Made by a program: the position numbers and the translations under genes | Part shown: positions 15,893 through 23,904 of the stretch, piece after piece | Layout: each line of letters starts with the position of its first letter | How positions within the stretch are numbered: position 1 is the first letter of the stretch | Assembly (NCBI GenBank): GCA_020634215.1 | Contig: JACKCD010000008.1 | Location: 70,054 to 134,053 of the forward strand | Reading direction: 5' to 3' | Origin: Ardenticatenaceae bacterium | GTDB taxonomy: Bacteria; Chloroflexota; Anaerolineae; Promineifilales; Promineifilaceae | Length of the DNA: 64,000 nucleotides | The notes under the pieces: model-generated | Database searches by the model: none | What the model saw: the letters and a program-made list of their open reading frames with translations, nothing else | What the model was told of the DNA's origin: nothing

Positions 15893-17371
15893 ATGACTGA
15901 GTTTGGCGAGTGTTTAAAACAGCATCGCCTTAAAACAAAGGATACAGACAGCAGTTCATGCAGTTATTTGACGCAAGCGCAGTTGGCTGATCTGATGTCC
16001 CGGACTGTTCCCGTTGACAGCAGAATGATCAGCTTTTGGGAGACCGGGCGACGTAAAATCCACTATAGCGAACGTAGCACGCAGCTTTGTTTAATCCAGG
16101 TGTTGCATAAACATGGCGGCATACAGACGGTAGACGAGGCTAATGAACTGCTGCGACTGGGGCGGTATGATGTACTGTCGACGGCAGAAATGCAGGAAAT
16201 TAACCGGGCATGGGCTGTACCGGTAGCGATGGCAGCACCGCACGCTGTTCATCGTCCATCGTGGCCTATGGTTTATGCGTGGCTTGATGGCGTTTTTCGC
16301 TGGTCGGAGGCGGATGATCATGCGCGGATGAGTTGGGCGGGAATGGTGATTTGGTCGCTGGGAGTGGTTAACGGCCGTTTATCTCCCGATCACTTTCTCG
16401 CCTTCTTGGCCGCCTGCCTGCTGTGGATAGCCGCCATTTGGCTGTTGGTACCTGCCCTACAATGGCCGCTTACCCCCCAACCCGTGCTGCAGCAAGCCGT
16501 GGTGCGGCTGTTGGCTGGCTGGTTTGGCTTGCCGCTGCTGCTGGCACTGTTCACCAAAGCCGATGGCATGGAGCAAGACCAGCACCCCCGGCTGCCCCTG
16601 CTGCTGCTCAAATTGATCGGGGCAGTGGTGGGGTTTAATCTGGTCGTGCTGCTGCTGCTCATGGTGGCGGCAGGATGGTATTATCTGCTGCTGCCGCCGC
16701 TGCTGTGGGGGTGGCGGCTGGTGCTGCTGCTGCCGCTGCTGCTGGGCCACATCGCCGCCCGGCGTATTCCGGTGGATCGTTTGAAAATGTATCAGGGAGA
16801 GCTGCGGGCACACGCGGTTGATTACTGGTTTTTTGGCATGTACCTGCTGACCGGGCTGATGGTGGGGGCGGCTCTTTTTTGGGGGTATCGTTTTTGGGCA
16901 AACCCGGCGGTGGGAACGAGTTTTTTGTTGGTGATGCTGGGGGTTGTGTTGTGGGAACGGCAGAAAAAACGGCCGTTATCCCCCCTCCTCCTCATCATCC
17001 TGCTTGGCTGCGCCTTCCCCCTGCTCATGGCCTGGCTCCTGCTCTTTGTCTCACCCATCGGCCACGTCGCCATTAACACCCCTGCTGCCGCTATTGAGAC
17101 AGGTTTAGGGTTGGCCTATGTGATGAGCCTTTGGTCGCTGGGGCTGACGCTACAGTTGCGAACCCCTTCCCTGTCGCGCCAGCTACCAATTGGTGGGCTG
17201 CTATTGCTGGCCGTGGGTTTGTCGCTCTATTTGCTGGTTTGGAAGCTAGTACCAGCGTGGCTTAACCTGCTGGGCTTTGTGGTTGCAGCAATGGGGCTAA
17301 TTGGGTGGGGATACAGCCAACCACCCGCTGAGGACACAAAGCCCCCAGCGGGTGGCAGTCCCGGCGGCTAA
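15893..17371 (+). CDS. Membrane protein with N-terminal XRE helix-turn-helix
   Basis: Protein of 492 residues combining an XRE-type DNA-binding domain (about 3-75: FGECLKQHRLKTK, LTQAQLADLM, ISFWETGRRKI) with a long membrane region of ten or more helices (about 140-480) rich in Leu and Trp. A similar layout is known for membrane-tethered one-component regulators, but I do not recognise this family. It follows the ComP-like gene on the same strand after 131 bases and so may be a target or accessory of the com island. The ATG at 15893 is preceded by GAGGG 5 bases upstream; an earlier in-frame start lacks this. Palindromes at 16370 and 16968. Confidence 0.75.
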   Translation: MTEFGECLKQHRLKTKDTDSSSCSYLTQAQLADLMSRTVPVDSRMISFWETGRRKIHYSERSTQLCLIQVLHKHGGIQTVDEANELLRLGRYDVLSTAEMQEINRAWAVPVAMAAPHAVHRPSWPMVYAWLDGVFRWSEADDHARMSWAGMVIWSLGVVNGRLSPDHFLAFLAACLLWIAAIWLLVPALQWPLTPQPVLQQAVVRLLAGWFGLPLLLALFTKADGMEQDQHPRLPLLLLKLIGAVVGFNLVVLLLLMVAAGWYYLLLPPLLWGWRLVLLLPLLLGHIAARRIPVDRLKMYQGELRAHAVDYWFFGMYLLTGLMVGAALFWGYRFWANPAVGTSFLLVMLGVVLWERQKKRPLSPLLLIILLGCAFPLLMAWLLLFVSPIGHVAINTPAAAIETGLGLAYVMSLWSLGLTLQLRTPSLSRQLPIGGLLLLAVGLSLYLLVWKLVPAWLNLLGFVVAAMGLIGWGYSQPPAEDTKPPAGGSPGG

Positions 17372-17377
17372 CCTTCA

Positions 17378-17392
17378 AGGTGCCAGGCACCT
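17378..17392. terminator. Short hairpin between convergent genes
   Basis: AGGTGCC-A-GGCACCT, perfect 7-bp arms with a one-base centre, in the 33-base gap between convergent stops at 17371 and 17405. Likely terminator or boundary element; no T-tract. Confidence 0.5.
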
Positions 17393-17404
17393 GCAAAATG
17401 GTTC

Positions 17405-20400
17405 CTAAGGCGTGCCGGGTACGATGGGAAAGTCAAATTCAGCCGTATGGCCGCCAACGGCCGACTCGGCACCACAACCATTCACCCCTAGCACATAGTA
17501 ATAGTAGTTGGCTACGGGGTTGCCCACCACCGTGTCGCTATCGGTGATAGATGCCGTGCCACTGCTGTAGGTGATAATGCCCGATAGTTCCACAACGCCC
17601 GCCCCATTGGGGCTAAAGTAAGGTGAGGTTGAGCGCAGCACTTTGTAATCGCTGTTGCCTGTGTCATGGGGCCAACTGAGCGTGACATTGGCACTGTTGC
17701 GCTGGATGGTGACATCGGCTGGGCTAACCGGAGTGGTGCAGGTCAGATCCAGGCCAATAAGTACCGGGTCATGGTCAGAAGCGCGGAACTGGTTGTTGGC
17801 GTACAGCTCCGTAATTTGCTGTGCGGTTTTGAAGTTTTCGTTGTAATCAAGGGCAATTGGCTCATCGGCATTGATGTGCCATTCCGTGACCCCCATGACC
17901 TGAGGCAGCAGCGACGGGCTGCCAAGCGCGTGGTCAAGATAGCCCCACTGCCCATCAAAGGCGAAAGAGTAGGTGCTGCTGCCAAGGAATTGAAGAATGA
18001 GATTGGTATAGCCGGCGTTGGTGATGGCGGTAATTGGGTTTTCCATCGCATAGGCATTGAGGTCGCCCATAATGATCACGTCACTGTCGCCCACGCCGGT
18101 TGGGTCGGTGCCAAGCCAGGTAACGAGGGCGTTGGCAGCACTGGTGCGCGTCAGGTTGCAGTTACCTTGTCCATCGCCTGTATCGGGGTCGCCCACGTCG
18201 TTGCAGTCAGACCCCTTGGATTTGAGATGGTTGACGGCGATGGTGATGATTTCACCGGTGGTGGTTTGGGTAAAACTTTGCACCAGTGCCGGCCGATTTT
18301 TGCTGCTGTTAAAATTTGAATCAACGGCCGAACTCATCACCTTGGTGGTGCCAGTGGGCGAGACGGTGTTTTTGTAAATGAGGGCCACCTTGATGGCATC
18401 GGTGCCAAGGGCATTGGTGGAGCTAGTAAGGGTGTCGGCGTTGATAAAGCTGTAGTTTGCCCCAGCGGCGGCCAGCCCGTTGATCAAGTCCTGGATGGCA
18501 CTGCCGCTGCTATAGCCATCGTTCTCCATTTCCATCAGCCCCACAATGTCGGCATCCATGGCGGCAATGGCGGCGATGATTTTGTCACGCTGTTTGGTAA
18601 ATTCGGTGCTGTTTTCGGCACCGCGACAGTCAGTAGCCGCGCCGCCAACGCCGTTGGTGCAGCCGGTGAAGGTGTTGAAGTAGTTGAGGACGTTGAAGCT
18701 GGCGACTTTGAGCGTACCGCCAACGGCCGTTGGTGTGGCTGGGCGGCTATTAACGGCCGTAAATGTGGGCATGGTGGTGGGGTGAATGCGGTAAGCATTG
18801 ACGCTGCCGCTCCAGCCAGACCAACTGTAGGTGAGAACGCCGCTAATGTTGCTGACCGTATCGCCGCCGCGCAGGGTATTAACGGCCGTTAACTTCGGCG
18901 GTGGATAAGCAATAGTCGCCGGGTTTTGCGTTTCGCTGCCATCATCCAGCACAATCTTGTTCAAGTCATTGCTGGCCTGCACCGCATTCGCCGCCGCCCC
19001 CGGTGCCGCCACATGGGTGGGGTTAAACAAACGGCCACCCGACGACAGCGTAAGCTGCCCGCCCCGCGCCAGCAGATAATGCTCGGTGACAGTTAATGAC
19101 TGCGGCAGCGTGACATACATCCCCTCAAACTGCTCCGGCGCGGTGGTGCTGGCAAAAGGCAGCGTCACGCTGGCGGCAGTGGGCAAGGTGGCTCCGCTGC
19201 TGCATACCACCAGCGTATCCACTTGGTTGATTTCGGTTAGCTCAAAATATTCGGTGACGTTACCCTGTAGCCGCACCACATCACCTACCGCTACATCCGT
19301 TCCAGCCGGATCATAGACAAAAATGCCTTCGGAAGTGGCCGGGTTGGCATCGGCATCACCGTCTTCTTCCTGCACAAAGAAGCCGTTAAGCTGCGTTGAC
19401 GTTTGGAAATCACCCACGACCACCCCTTCGATAATCACATCAGCCGTGCCGTTGAGCGGGCTAACGGTGCCGCTGCCCTGAATGGTGTGGATAGGCGTTT
19501 CGCTGTTGTCGCCACAGCTTCCAAACCCGGCAGCCACGGTGGTGAAGCTAAAGATATAGTCGTTTGCCATGTTTTCCAGCGGGGCATCCTGGTCGGTTAC
19601 GGCATCTTTGTCAATGGTAACGGTGCAGCTTTCGCTATTGGCAAAATCTGTGTTGGGGTTGAGGGTGAAGGTTTGGGGGCCACCCGTAACGGTTGCCGTG
19701 TGGTTGCCGCTGCTGGTGCAGCTTATGCTAAACCAGTTGCTACCCACCGTGACATCTTCGCTAAAGGTGATGCTGATGTTGGCATCTAGGGCGACATCGG
19801 TGGCGTTGTTGCTGGGGGTGGTGCTGCTGACGGTGGGGGCGGTGCTACCTCCGCTAAACGTTTGCCCGGTGTTACAACTGCCAAAGGTGTTAGTGGCGGC
19901 ACTATTCCAGGTGAAATCTTCGTAGGTGGAGCCGCTGCCGCCAAGCTGGAGGGACATGCCATCGGGATCGTTACCGTTTTCTGAAACGTTAATGTCAGTG
20001 CTGGTTTGACCGTTGGCGGGGCCGTTAGTGGCGGCAAAGCTGCCTTCGTAGCTGAGGAGTTGGATGACGGTGCCGTTGTTGTCTACCAAGGCCATACCAT
20101 CGGGTGCGCCGTTTTGCAGTCCGTTGGCGAGATAGTTGACGACAATGACCCCATAGCCACCGCAAGTGTTAGGAATGGTGCCACTCAGGGTGTCGGAGCC
20201 GGAAGGATCTGCGGCTGGGGTGGTGTAAGTGGTTCCGCCAGAGCCGTTGTAGCGGACGATGCTCCAGCCGGTGAGGTCGGTTCCGGCGGGGCCGGCAATT
20301 TCAATGGCCTCGCCAGCGTCAGTGCTGGCATCATCATAATGGATTTCGTTGATGAAAACGGCCGTTAAGGCATGGGTAATGTTGTTGTGTCCTGTGTGCA

Positions 20401-20455
20401 GGAAAAGCACTGTGAACAAGAGCCAACAAAGGTGAAAATAATGCTTTCTTGCCAT
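17405..20455 (-). CDS. Secreted endonuclease/exonuclease-family nuclease (ExeM/NucH-like)
   Basis: Extracellular protein of 1016 residues. Order: signal peptide (about 1-30), lamin-tail domain (VFINEIHYDDASTDAGEAIEI, about 33-200), a Big_5-type Ig domain (PSNNATDVALDANISITFSEDV, about 215-310), an OB-like segment (GVVVGDFQTSTQLNGFFVQE), and an endonuclease/exonuclease/phosphatase domain (LKVASFNVLNYF, MEMENDGYSSG, VNHLKSKGSDC, MGDLNAYAMENPI, SDHDPVLIGLDL; about 605-905). A fibronectin-like C-terminal part follows. The family degrades extracellular DNA for nutrients or biofilm turnover. All Mg-binding motifs of the nuclease are visible. Larger than ExeM because of the extra surface modules. 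Convergent with the XRE-membrane gene; upstream gene divergent. Confidence 0.93.
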   Translation of the reverse strand: MARKHYFHLCWLLFTVLFLHTGHNNITHALTAVFINEIHYDDASTDAGEAIEIAGPAGTDLTGWSIVRYNGSGGTTYTTPAADPSGSDTLSGTIPNTCGGYGVIVVNYLANGLQNGAPDGMALVDNNGTVIQLLSYEGSFAATNGPANGQTSTDINVSENGNDPDGMSLQLGGSGSTYEDFTWNSAATNTFGSCNTGQTFSGGSTAPTVSSTTPSNNATDVALDANISITFSEDVTVGSNWFSISCTSSGNHTATVTGGPQTFTLNPNTDFANSESCTVTIDKDAVTDQDAPLENMANDYIFSFTTVAAGFGSCGDNSETPIHTIQGSGTVSPLNGTADVIIEGVVVGDFQTSTQLNGFFVQEEDGDADANPATSEGIFVYDPAGTDVAVGDVVRLQGNVTEYFELTEINQVDTLVVCSSGATLPTAASVTLPFASTTAPEQFEGMYVTLPQSLTVTEHYLLARGGQLTLSSGGRLFNPTHVAAPGAAANAVQASNDLNKIVLDDGSETQNPATIAYPPPKLTAVNTLRGGDTVSNISGVLTYSWSGWSGSVNAYRIHPTTMPTFTAVNSRPATPTAVGGTLKVASFNVLNYFNTFTGCTNGVGGAATDCRGAENSTEFTKQRDKIIAAIAAMDADIVGLMEMENDGYSSGSAIQDLINGLAAAGANYSFINADTLTSSTNALGTDAIKVALIYKNTVSPTGTTKVMSSAVDSNFNSSKNRPALVQSFTQTTTGEIITIAVNHLKSKGSDCNDVGDPDTGDGQGNCNLTRTSAANALVTWLGTDPTGVGDSDVIIMGDLNAYAMENPITAITNAGYTNLILQFLGSSTYSFAFDGQWGYLDHALGSPSLLPQVMGVTEWHINADEPIALDYNENFKTAQQITELYANNQFRASDHDPVLIGLDLTCTTPVSPADVTIQRNSANVTLSWPHDTGNSDYKVLRSTSPYFSPNGAGVVELSGIITYSSGTASITDSDTVVGNPVANYYYYVLGVNGCGAESAVGGHTAEFDFPIVPGTP

Positions 20456-20590
20456 ATCTGAGTGTCACGTTCCTTTGGCTTCCCCAAGACAGAATATTAT
20501 CTGAGTTATAAGCCGTTTCCAAATGAAGTGGAACCAATCTGGAGAAACTGGGTATACTCATACCATTTCATATTGGGAGTTTGCTGCATC

Positions 20591-21052
20591 ATGGATTTTA
20601 CGAAGCTGCCACCGGAACTGCTGGCAAGGCTGACACAAACAAATGATTTAAAATTACCGCCCCCTGTTTTTGTGGATATGGGTGGCGAGGTTGTTGATAT
20701 TGACCTGGATAAACCGGAAGTGGTGCTGCGCTTCCCGGTGCAAGAACGGTATGAAAACCCGATGGGGTATATGCAAGGGGGCGTGATTGCTACCATTGCC
20801 GATAACGCGCTGGGGATGTTGAGCTTTTTGGTGGCGTTTGTCAACGTGACAAAGGAGATGAACATCCGCTATGTGCGGCCGGTGAAAGACATCTCACACG
20901 TGGTGGCGACGGCGCGGATGGTAAGCCAGGATGAGAAGGGGCTATTGCTAACGGCCGATGTGCGTGATGAAGCGGGCAAACTGCTGGCGCGAGTGAAGTC
21001 GCAGCATGTATTTTTACGTGGGGATGTTAGGGAGGGTATGAACGAGAAATAG
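20591..21052 (+). CDS. PaaI-type hotdog thioesterase
   Basis: Hotdog-fold acyl-CoA thioesterase of 153 residues. Seen: the helix-and-strand core with RYENPMGYMQGGVIATIADNA, where the HGG-like catalytic turn reads MQGG, then VTKEMNIRYVRPVKD typical of PaaI/YdiI proteins. These hydrolyse small or aromatic acyl-CoAs. The longer frame from 20462 adds 43 residues with no homology, overlapping the region next to the nuclease gene; ATG at 20591 with GGGAG upstream is the right start. The exact substrate is unknown. The replacement of HGG by QGG is found in part of the family. Confidence 0.85.
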   Translation: MDFTKLPPELLARLTQTNDLKLPPPVFVDMGGEVVDIDLDKPEVVLRFPVQERYENPMGYMQGGVIATIADNALGMLSFLVAFVNVTKEMNIRYVRPVKDISHVVATARMVSQDEKGLLLTADVRDEAGKLLARVKSQHVFLRGDVREGMNEK

Positions 21053-21079
21053 GGTGGGTAGACAAAACAATGGTTTGGT

Positions 21080-21916
21080 TTATATTGTTCCCAAAAAGGC
21101 ACCAATGAACAAACCGATTAAGCCACCAAAACCGATACCTGCAAGTAAAGCACTCTGATTAAAACCAAATAACAAGCTGGCAAAACCTACGCCGATGATT
21201 GCGCTAACACACATGCTAATGGCAGCAAATTTGATCGCTTTGAAAAAAACGAGGCGTAGGTTTTGCCAAAGAGTTGTTTGTTTTCTGTCAACTCCAATCA
21301 ATATGCCAAGCAAAAGAGCAATCGGGATAATGATTGGCTGAAGGAACACCATAGCCACAATAACACCCCAAAATCCCCACACAATGGCACCAGTTATAGA
21401 TTTTATGGTTTGTGGGTGTTGCAAATCTAAGATAGACAAGGCTTTTAACTGCTGTGTCGTGGATGCCTTGTTCGTATCTGGCTCATTGGATAGACTTTTC
21501 CCCGTTCTCTCTTGGGTCGAGGGTGTTCTAAATCGGTGGCCTAATCCAGCCAGCCCAAATCCAAGTAAAATGACCAATATCTCTTGAAAAGAATTTGTAT
21601 CATGGATGGTGTGCCACCAACCCAAGCCAAAGCCCGCTACCACCAGAAGGATGCTGAGTTGGTTAAAAATAAAATCCCATAAAGTGGAGCGGTGCCATGA
21701 AAGCAGGCCTGCGATAGCTCCCAAGCCAGCGGCTAGATAGGTTAGAAATTGACTGAGGGATATAATGGAACCGAGATAAGAGGACTCAAAAAGATTAGAT
21801 ATAAGTAGGCCTAAGCATATAATGAAAACTGGAAGGCTTGTGACAAAGAGAATTAAACTTAGTCGAGCGAGAGCTTCTTGTTGCTTAATTCGTTGAGGAT
21901 AAGTGAATTTCCACAT
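21080..21916 (-). CDS. Hypothetical multi-pass membrane protein
   Basis: Protein of 278 residues that I do not recognise. About seven hydrophobic helices are visible: four in residues 15-125, then a polar loop (RFRTPSTQERTGKSLSNEP, about 127-160), then three or more (about 175-278) ending in Gly-rich helices (GIGFGGLIGLFIGAFLGTI). Base composition is lower in G+C than its neighbours and there is no exact palindrome copy, so it may be a later arrival. It converges with the thioesterase and is followed upstream by a methyltransferase on the same strand. No conserved catalytic residues are apparent. Confidence 0.7.
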   Translation of the reverse strand: MWKFTYPQRIKQQEALARLSLILFVTSLPVFIICLGLLISNLFESSYLGSIISLSQFLTYLAAGLGAIAGLLSWHRSTLWDFIFNQLSILLVVAGFGLGWWHTIHDTNSFQEILVILLGFGLAGLGHRFRTPSTQERTGKSLSNEPDTNKASTTQQLKALSILDLQHPQTIKSITGAIVWGFWGVIVAMVFLQPIIIPIALLLGILIGVDRKQTTLWQNLRLVFFKAIKFAAISMCVSAIIGVGFASLLFGFNQSALLAGIGFGGLIGLFIGAFLGTI

Positions 21917-21939
21917 GTTTGCCAGGTGTATTTAGAATG

Positions 21940-22701
21940 CTAGACAGTTTTTTCGGCTGGTTCATTACGCCGTGCCACAAAAATCATGAGGCGGCTCGCG
22001 TCTGTAAAAGCTCCGTGATGCCAATCGCCATATACCCGGTCAACCGTAAAACCAGCTTGGCGCAAAGAGTCTGCTAACTCGGTGTGGCTGCGGAAACGCA
22101 GCGTGCTGTGAGCCACCACATCTTCACCCGTGGCCTTAAAGAGATTGTGGCCGACAAAATGCACTTGGCCGTCTTGCACTTCCAACACCTCTAGCCAGCA
22201 CGCCATTGACCCAAACGGTGTCTCTATTTCTTCAAAGGTCTCGTCGCGCCCCCATTGCTTCCAGGCGCGTGCGGTGGGGTTGCGGCTTTCAAATGCCACA
22301 TAACCGCCGGGGCGCAGTGCCTTGTGGATGTGGCAGAGGGTGGCAGCCCAATCGGCATCGTCCAGAAAGATTTGCGCGACGTTGCCCGTCATAGTCAGCA
22401 AATCAGCGTTGCGCTCTCCTAAAACGCTGGCATCGCCAACTACCCATTCCACACGCTCGGCTTCCGGCTTCCGCTGCGCCACGGCCAGCATGGCGGGGGA
22501 AGGGTCAATGCCAATAACTTGGCGTTTGCCTGTTGCTAGTTCGCAGGTTAATAAGCCTGTGCCACACCCCAAGTCAATGATGCGGTGTGCGTTAAGCTCG
22601 GCGGCCAGGGTTAGATAAAAATCGGTATCAGCACCACGTGGGTTGTCGTGGTCGTAAAGTTCAACGAGGCGTGGATCGGTGTAGTGTTTGTCGAGTTTCA
22701 T
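21940..22701 (-). CDS. Class I SAM-dependent methyltransferase
   Basis: Methyltransferase of 253 residues with a Rossmann-type SAM fold. Motif I IIDLGCGTGLLTCELA (about 41-56), the acidic end of strand 2 VIGIDPSPAMLAVAQ, and motif IV region DLLTMTGNVAQIF are all present. The N-terminus LYDHDNPRGADTDFY is typical of a small UbiE/Methyltransf_25 subgroup. The acceptor is unknown; likely a small molecule. Start ATG shares one base with the stop of the gene upstream on the same strand (22701..23147), so the two are co-transcribed. Confidence 0.9.
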   Translation of the reverse strand: MKLDKHYTDPRLVELYDHDNPRGADTDFYLTLAAELNAHRIIDLGCGTGLLTCELATGKRQVIGIDPSPAMLAVAQRKPEAERVEWVVGDASVLGERNADLLTMTGNVAQIFLDDADWAATLCHIHKALRPGGYVAFESRNPTARAWKQWGRDETFEEIETPFGSMACWLEVLEVQDGQVHFVGHNLFKATGEDVVAHSTLRFRSHTELADSLRQAGFTVDRVYGDWHHGAFTDASRLMIFVARRNEPAEKTV

Positions 22702-23147
22702 CAGTTGGCGGCAACGTCACGAACGGCCGTTACCTCCGCCCCCGTCCAACGGCCACCGCCATATGCCCCCCAGGCAATCAGCCGCGTCGGCGTAATCTCA
22801 ACGACCGTGTTGTAATTCGCCTCGTCTGGGTCGCTAATGTCCCACTTGTACTTTTGCAGCAGCAGCGGTCGCAGTGCTGCCCGTTTCTCTGGTGCCAGCC
22901 GTGCCATTCCTTCGATGATCACCACATCCTTGGGGTCGGGGTGGGTGATGATAACGCTGGGGTTGTGGAGGATATTACGGGTTTTAACGGCCGTTTCCTT
23001 CGTTACCACATACACTTTCCCTTCATACCACACGTGCCAAATGGGGCTGCTGTGCGAACGGCCGTTTGGCCGCACCGTACTCAGCCAACTACATTCCGCA
23101 TCGGCAAACCGCTGTACCAAACTCGTTAACGTACTACCATTGTTCAT
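22701..23147 (-). CDS. Pyridoxamine-phosphate-oxidase-like flavin protein
   Basis: Split-barrel FMN or F420 binding protein of 148 residues. The core reads SWLSTVRPNGRSHSSPIWHVWYEGKVYVVT, then NPSVIITHP and VVIIEGMARLA, as in the PNPOx-like superfamily that contains F420-dependent reductases and biliverdin reductases. The last part (DEANYNTVVEITPTRLIAWG) matches the Rv1155-like pattern. Cofactor and substrate are not determined by sequence alone. It ends by a one-base overlap with the methyltransferase start, so both are likely on one transcript. Three palindromes (22722, 22986, 23057) lie within 350 bases, each with a skew change. Confidence 0.85.
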   Translation of the reverse strand: MNNGSTLTSLVQRFADAECSWLSTVRPNGRSHSSPIWHVWYEGKVYVVTKETAVKTRNILHNPSVIITHPDPKDVVIIEGMARLAPEKRAALRPLLLQKYKWDISDPDEANYNTVVEITPTRLIAWGAYGGGRWTGAEVTAVRDVAAN

Positions 23148-23164
23148 TGTAAACTCCTGAAGAA

Positions 23165-23220
23165 GAGATTGGGGACTGGAGATTGTGAACCTTCATCAAT
23201 CTCCAATCCCCAATCCCCAA
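23165..23220. repeat. Inverted repeat, GGAGATT family
   Basis: Left arm of iterated GAGATTGGGGA/TGGAGATT words, right arm CAATCTCCAATCCCCAATCCCC. Between tandem minus-strand genes. Confidence 0.8.
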
Positions 23221-23841
23221 CTATCCCAAATCCGGCCGTTTTCCCACCACATCTGCATAAAACGCCCGAATTTGCACCATATCCCCCTCCAAATCACCCG
23301 ATGCCCAAACTTTTGCCCCAATCTTAATTCGCTTGCGGCCAAAATCTAGCCCTATTGGCACAATTGGTACATTGGCACCCTGGGCAATATAGTAAAACCC
23401 ATATTTCCATGTTGCCACCTTGCTGCGCGTCCCTTCTGGAGCAATCCCCAGCAAAAAGCGGTCGTGTTGGGTAAACTGATGGATCGCCTGCGAAACAAAC
23501 CCCTGTGCCGCCCGCCGATCTGTGGGCACAATTCCCATCCATAGCAGCAGCCGCCGGAACGGCCAGACAAAAATGGTGTGTTTGCCCAAAATTGAGAGCT
23601 TGATGTCGAAAGCAAAAACGGTGATCATGGCAATGATAAAATCCCAGTTGGAGGTGTGGGGAGCACCAATTACCACCGCCTGCGATACGTCATCAGGCAG
23701 GTCGCCATCAACCTGCCAACCCCACAGCCCAAAGAGCAAGGCGGCTAGTTTTTGGAAGAAGGCATTGCCTCGGCTGGGTAAACTGGCCGGGAGTTTGGGA
23801 AAAGAAAAGCGGGAACGTTGCGTTACGTTGGAAGTTGTCAT
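23221..23841 (-). CDS. 1-acylglycerol-3-phosphate acyltransferase-like protein (PlsC family)
   Basis: Acyltransferase of 206 residues with the PlsC fold. The H-x4-D catalytic motif is seen in GAPHTSNWDFIIA, and the acceptor-binding EGTR in LLGIAPEGTRSKV. A later VPIVPIGLDFG strand is typical. These enzymes move an acyl chain from CoA or ACP to lysophosphatidate or to a related lipid; this small form lacks a clear transmembrane helix and may use another acceptor. The gene lies on its own between two repeats. ATG at 23841 has a GAA-rich leader but no strong ribosome site. Confidence 0.9.
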   Translation of the reverse strand: MTTSNVTQRSRFSFPKLPASLPSRGNAFFQKLAALLFGLWGWQVDGDLPDDVSQAVVIGAPHTSNWDFIIAMITVFAFDIKLSILGKHTIFVWPFRRLLLWMGIVPTDRRAAQGFVSQAIHQFTQHDRFLLGIAPEGTRSKVATWKYGFYYIAQGANVPIVPIGLDFGRKRIKIGAKVWASGDLEGDMVQIRAFYADVVGKRPDLG

Positions 23842-23849
23842 GGTATATT

Positions 23850-23900
23850 GTGCGTGGTACGTGGTGCGTGGCGCATAAAAAACGCATTACGCACCACGCT
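23850..23900. repeat. Inverted repeat, GTGCGTGG family
   Basis: GTGCGTGGTACGTGGTGCGTGG faces CGCATTACGCACCACGC around an A-rich loop. At least 10 bp of perfect pairing. Sits downstream of polA. Confidence 0.75.
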
Positions 23901-23904
23901 TTAT

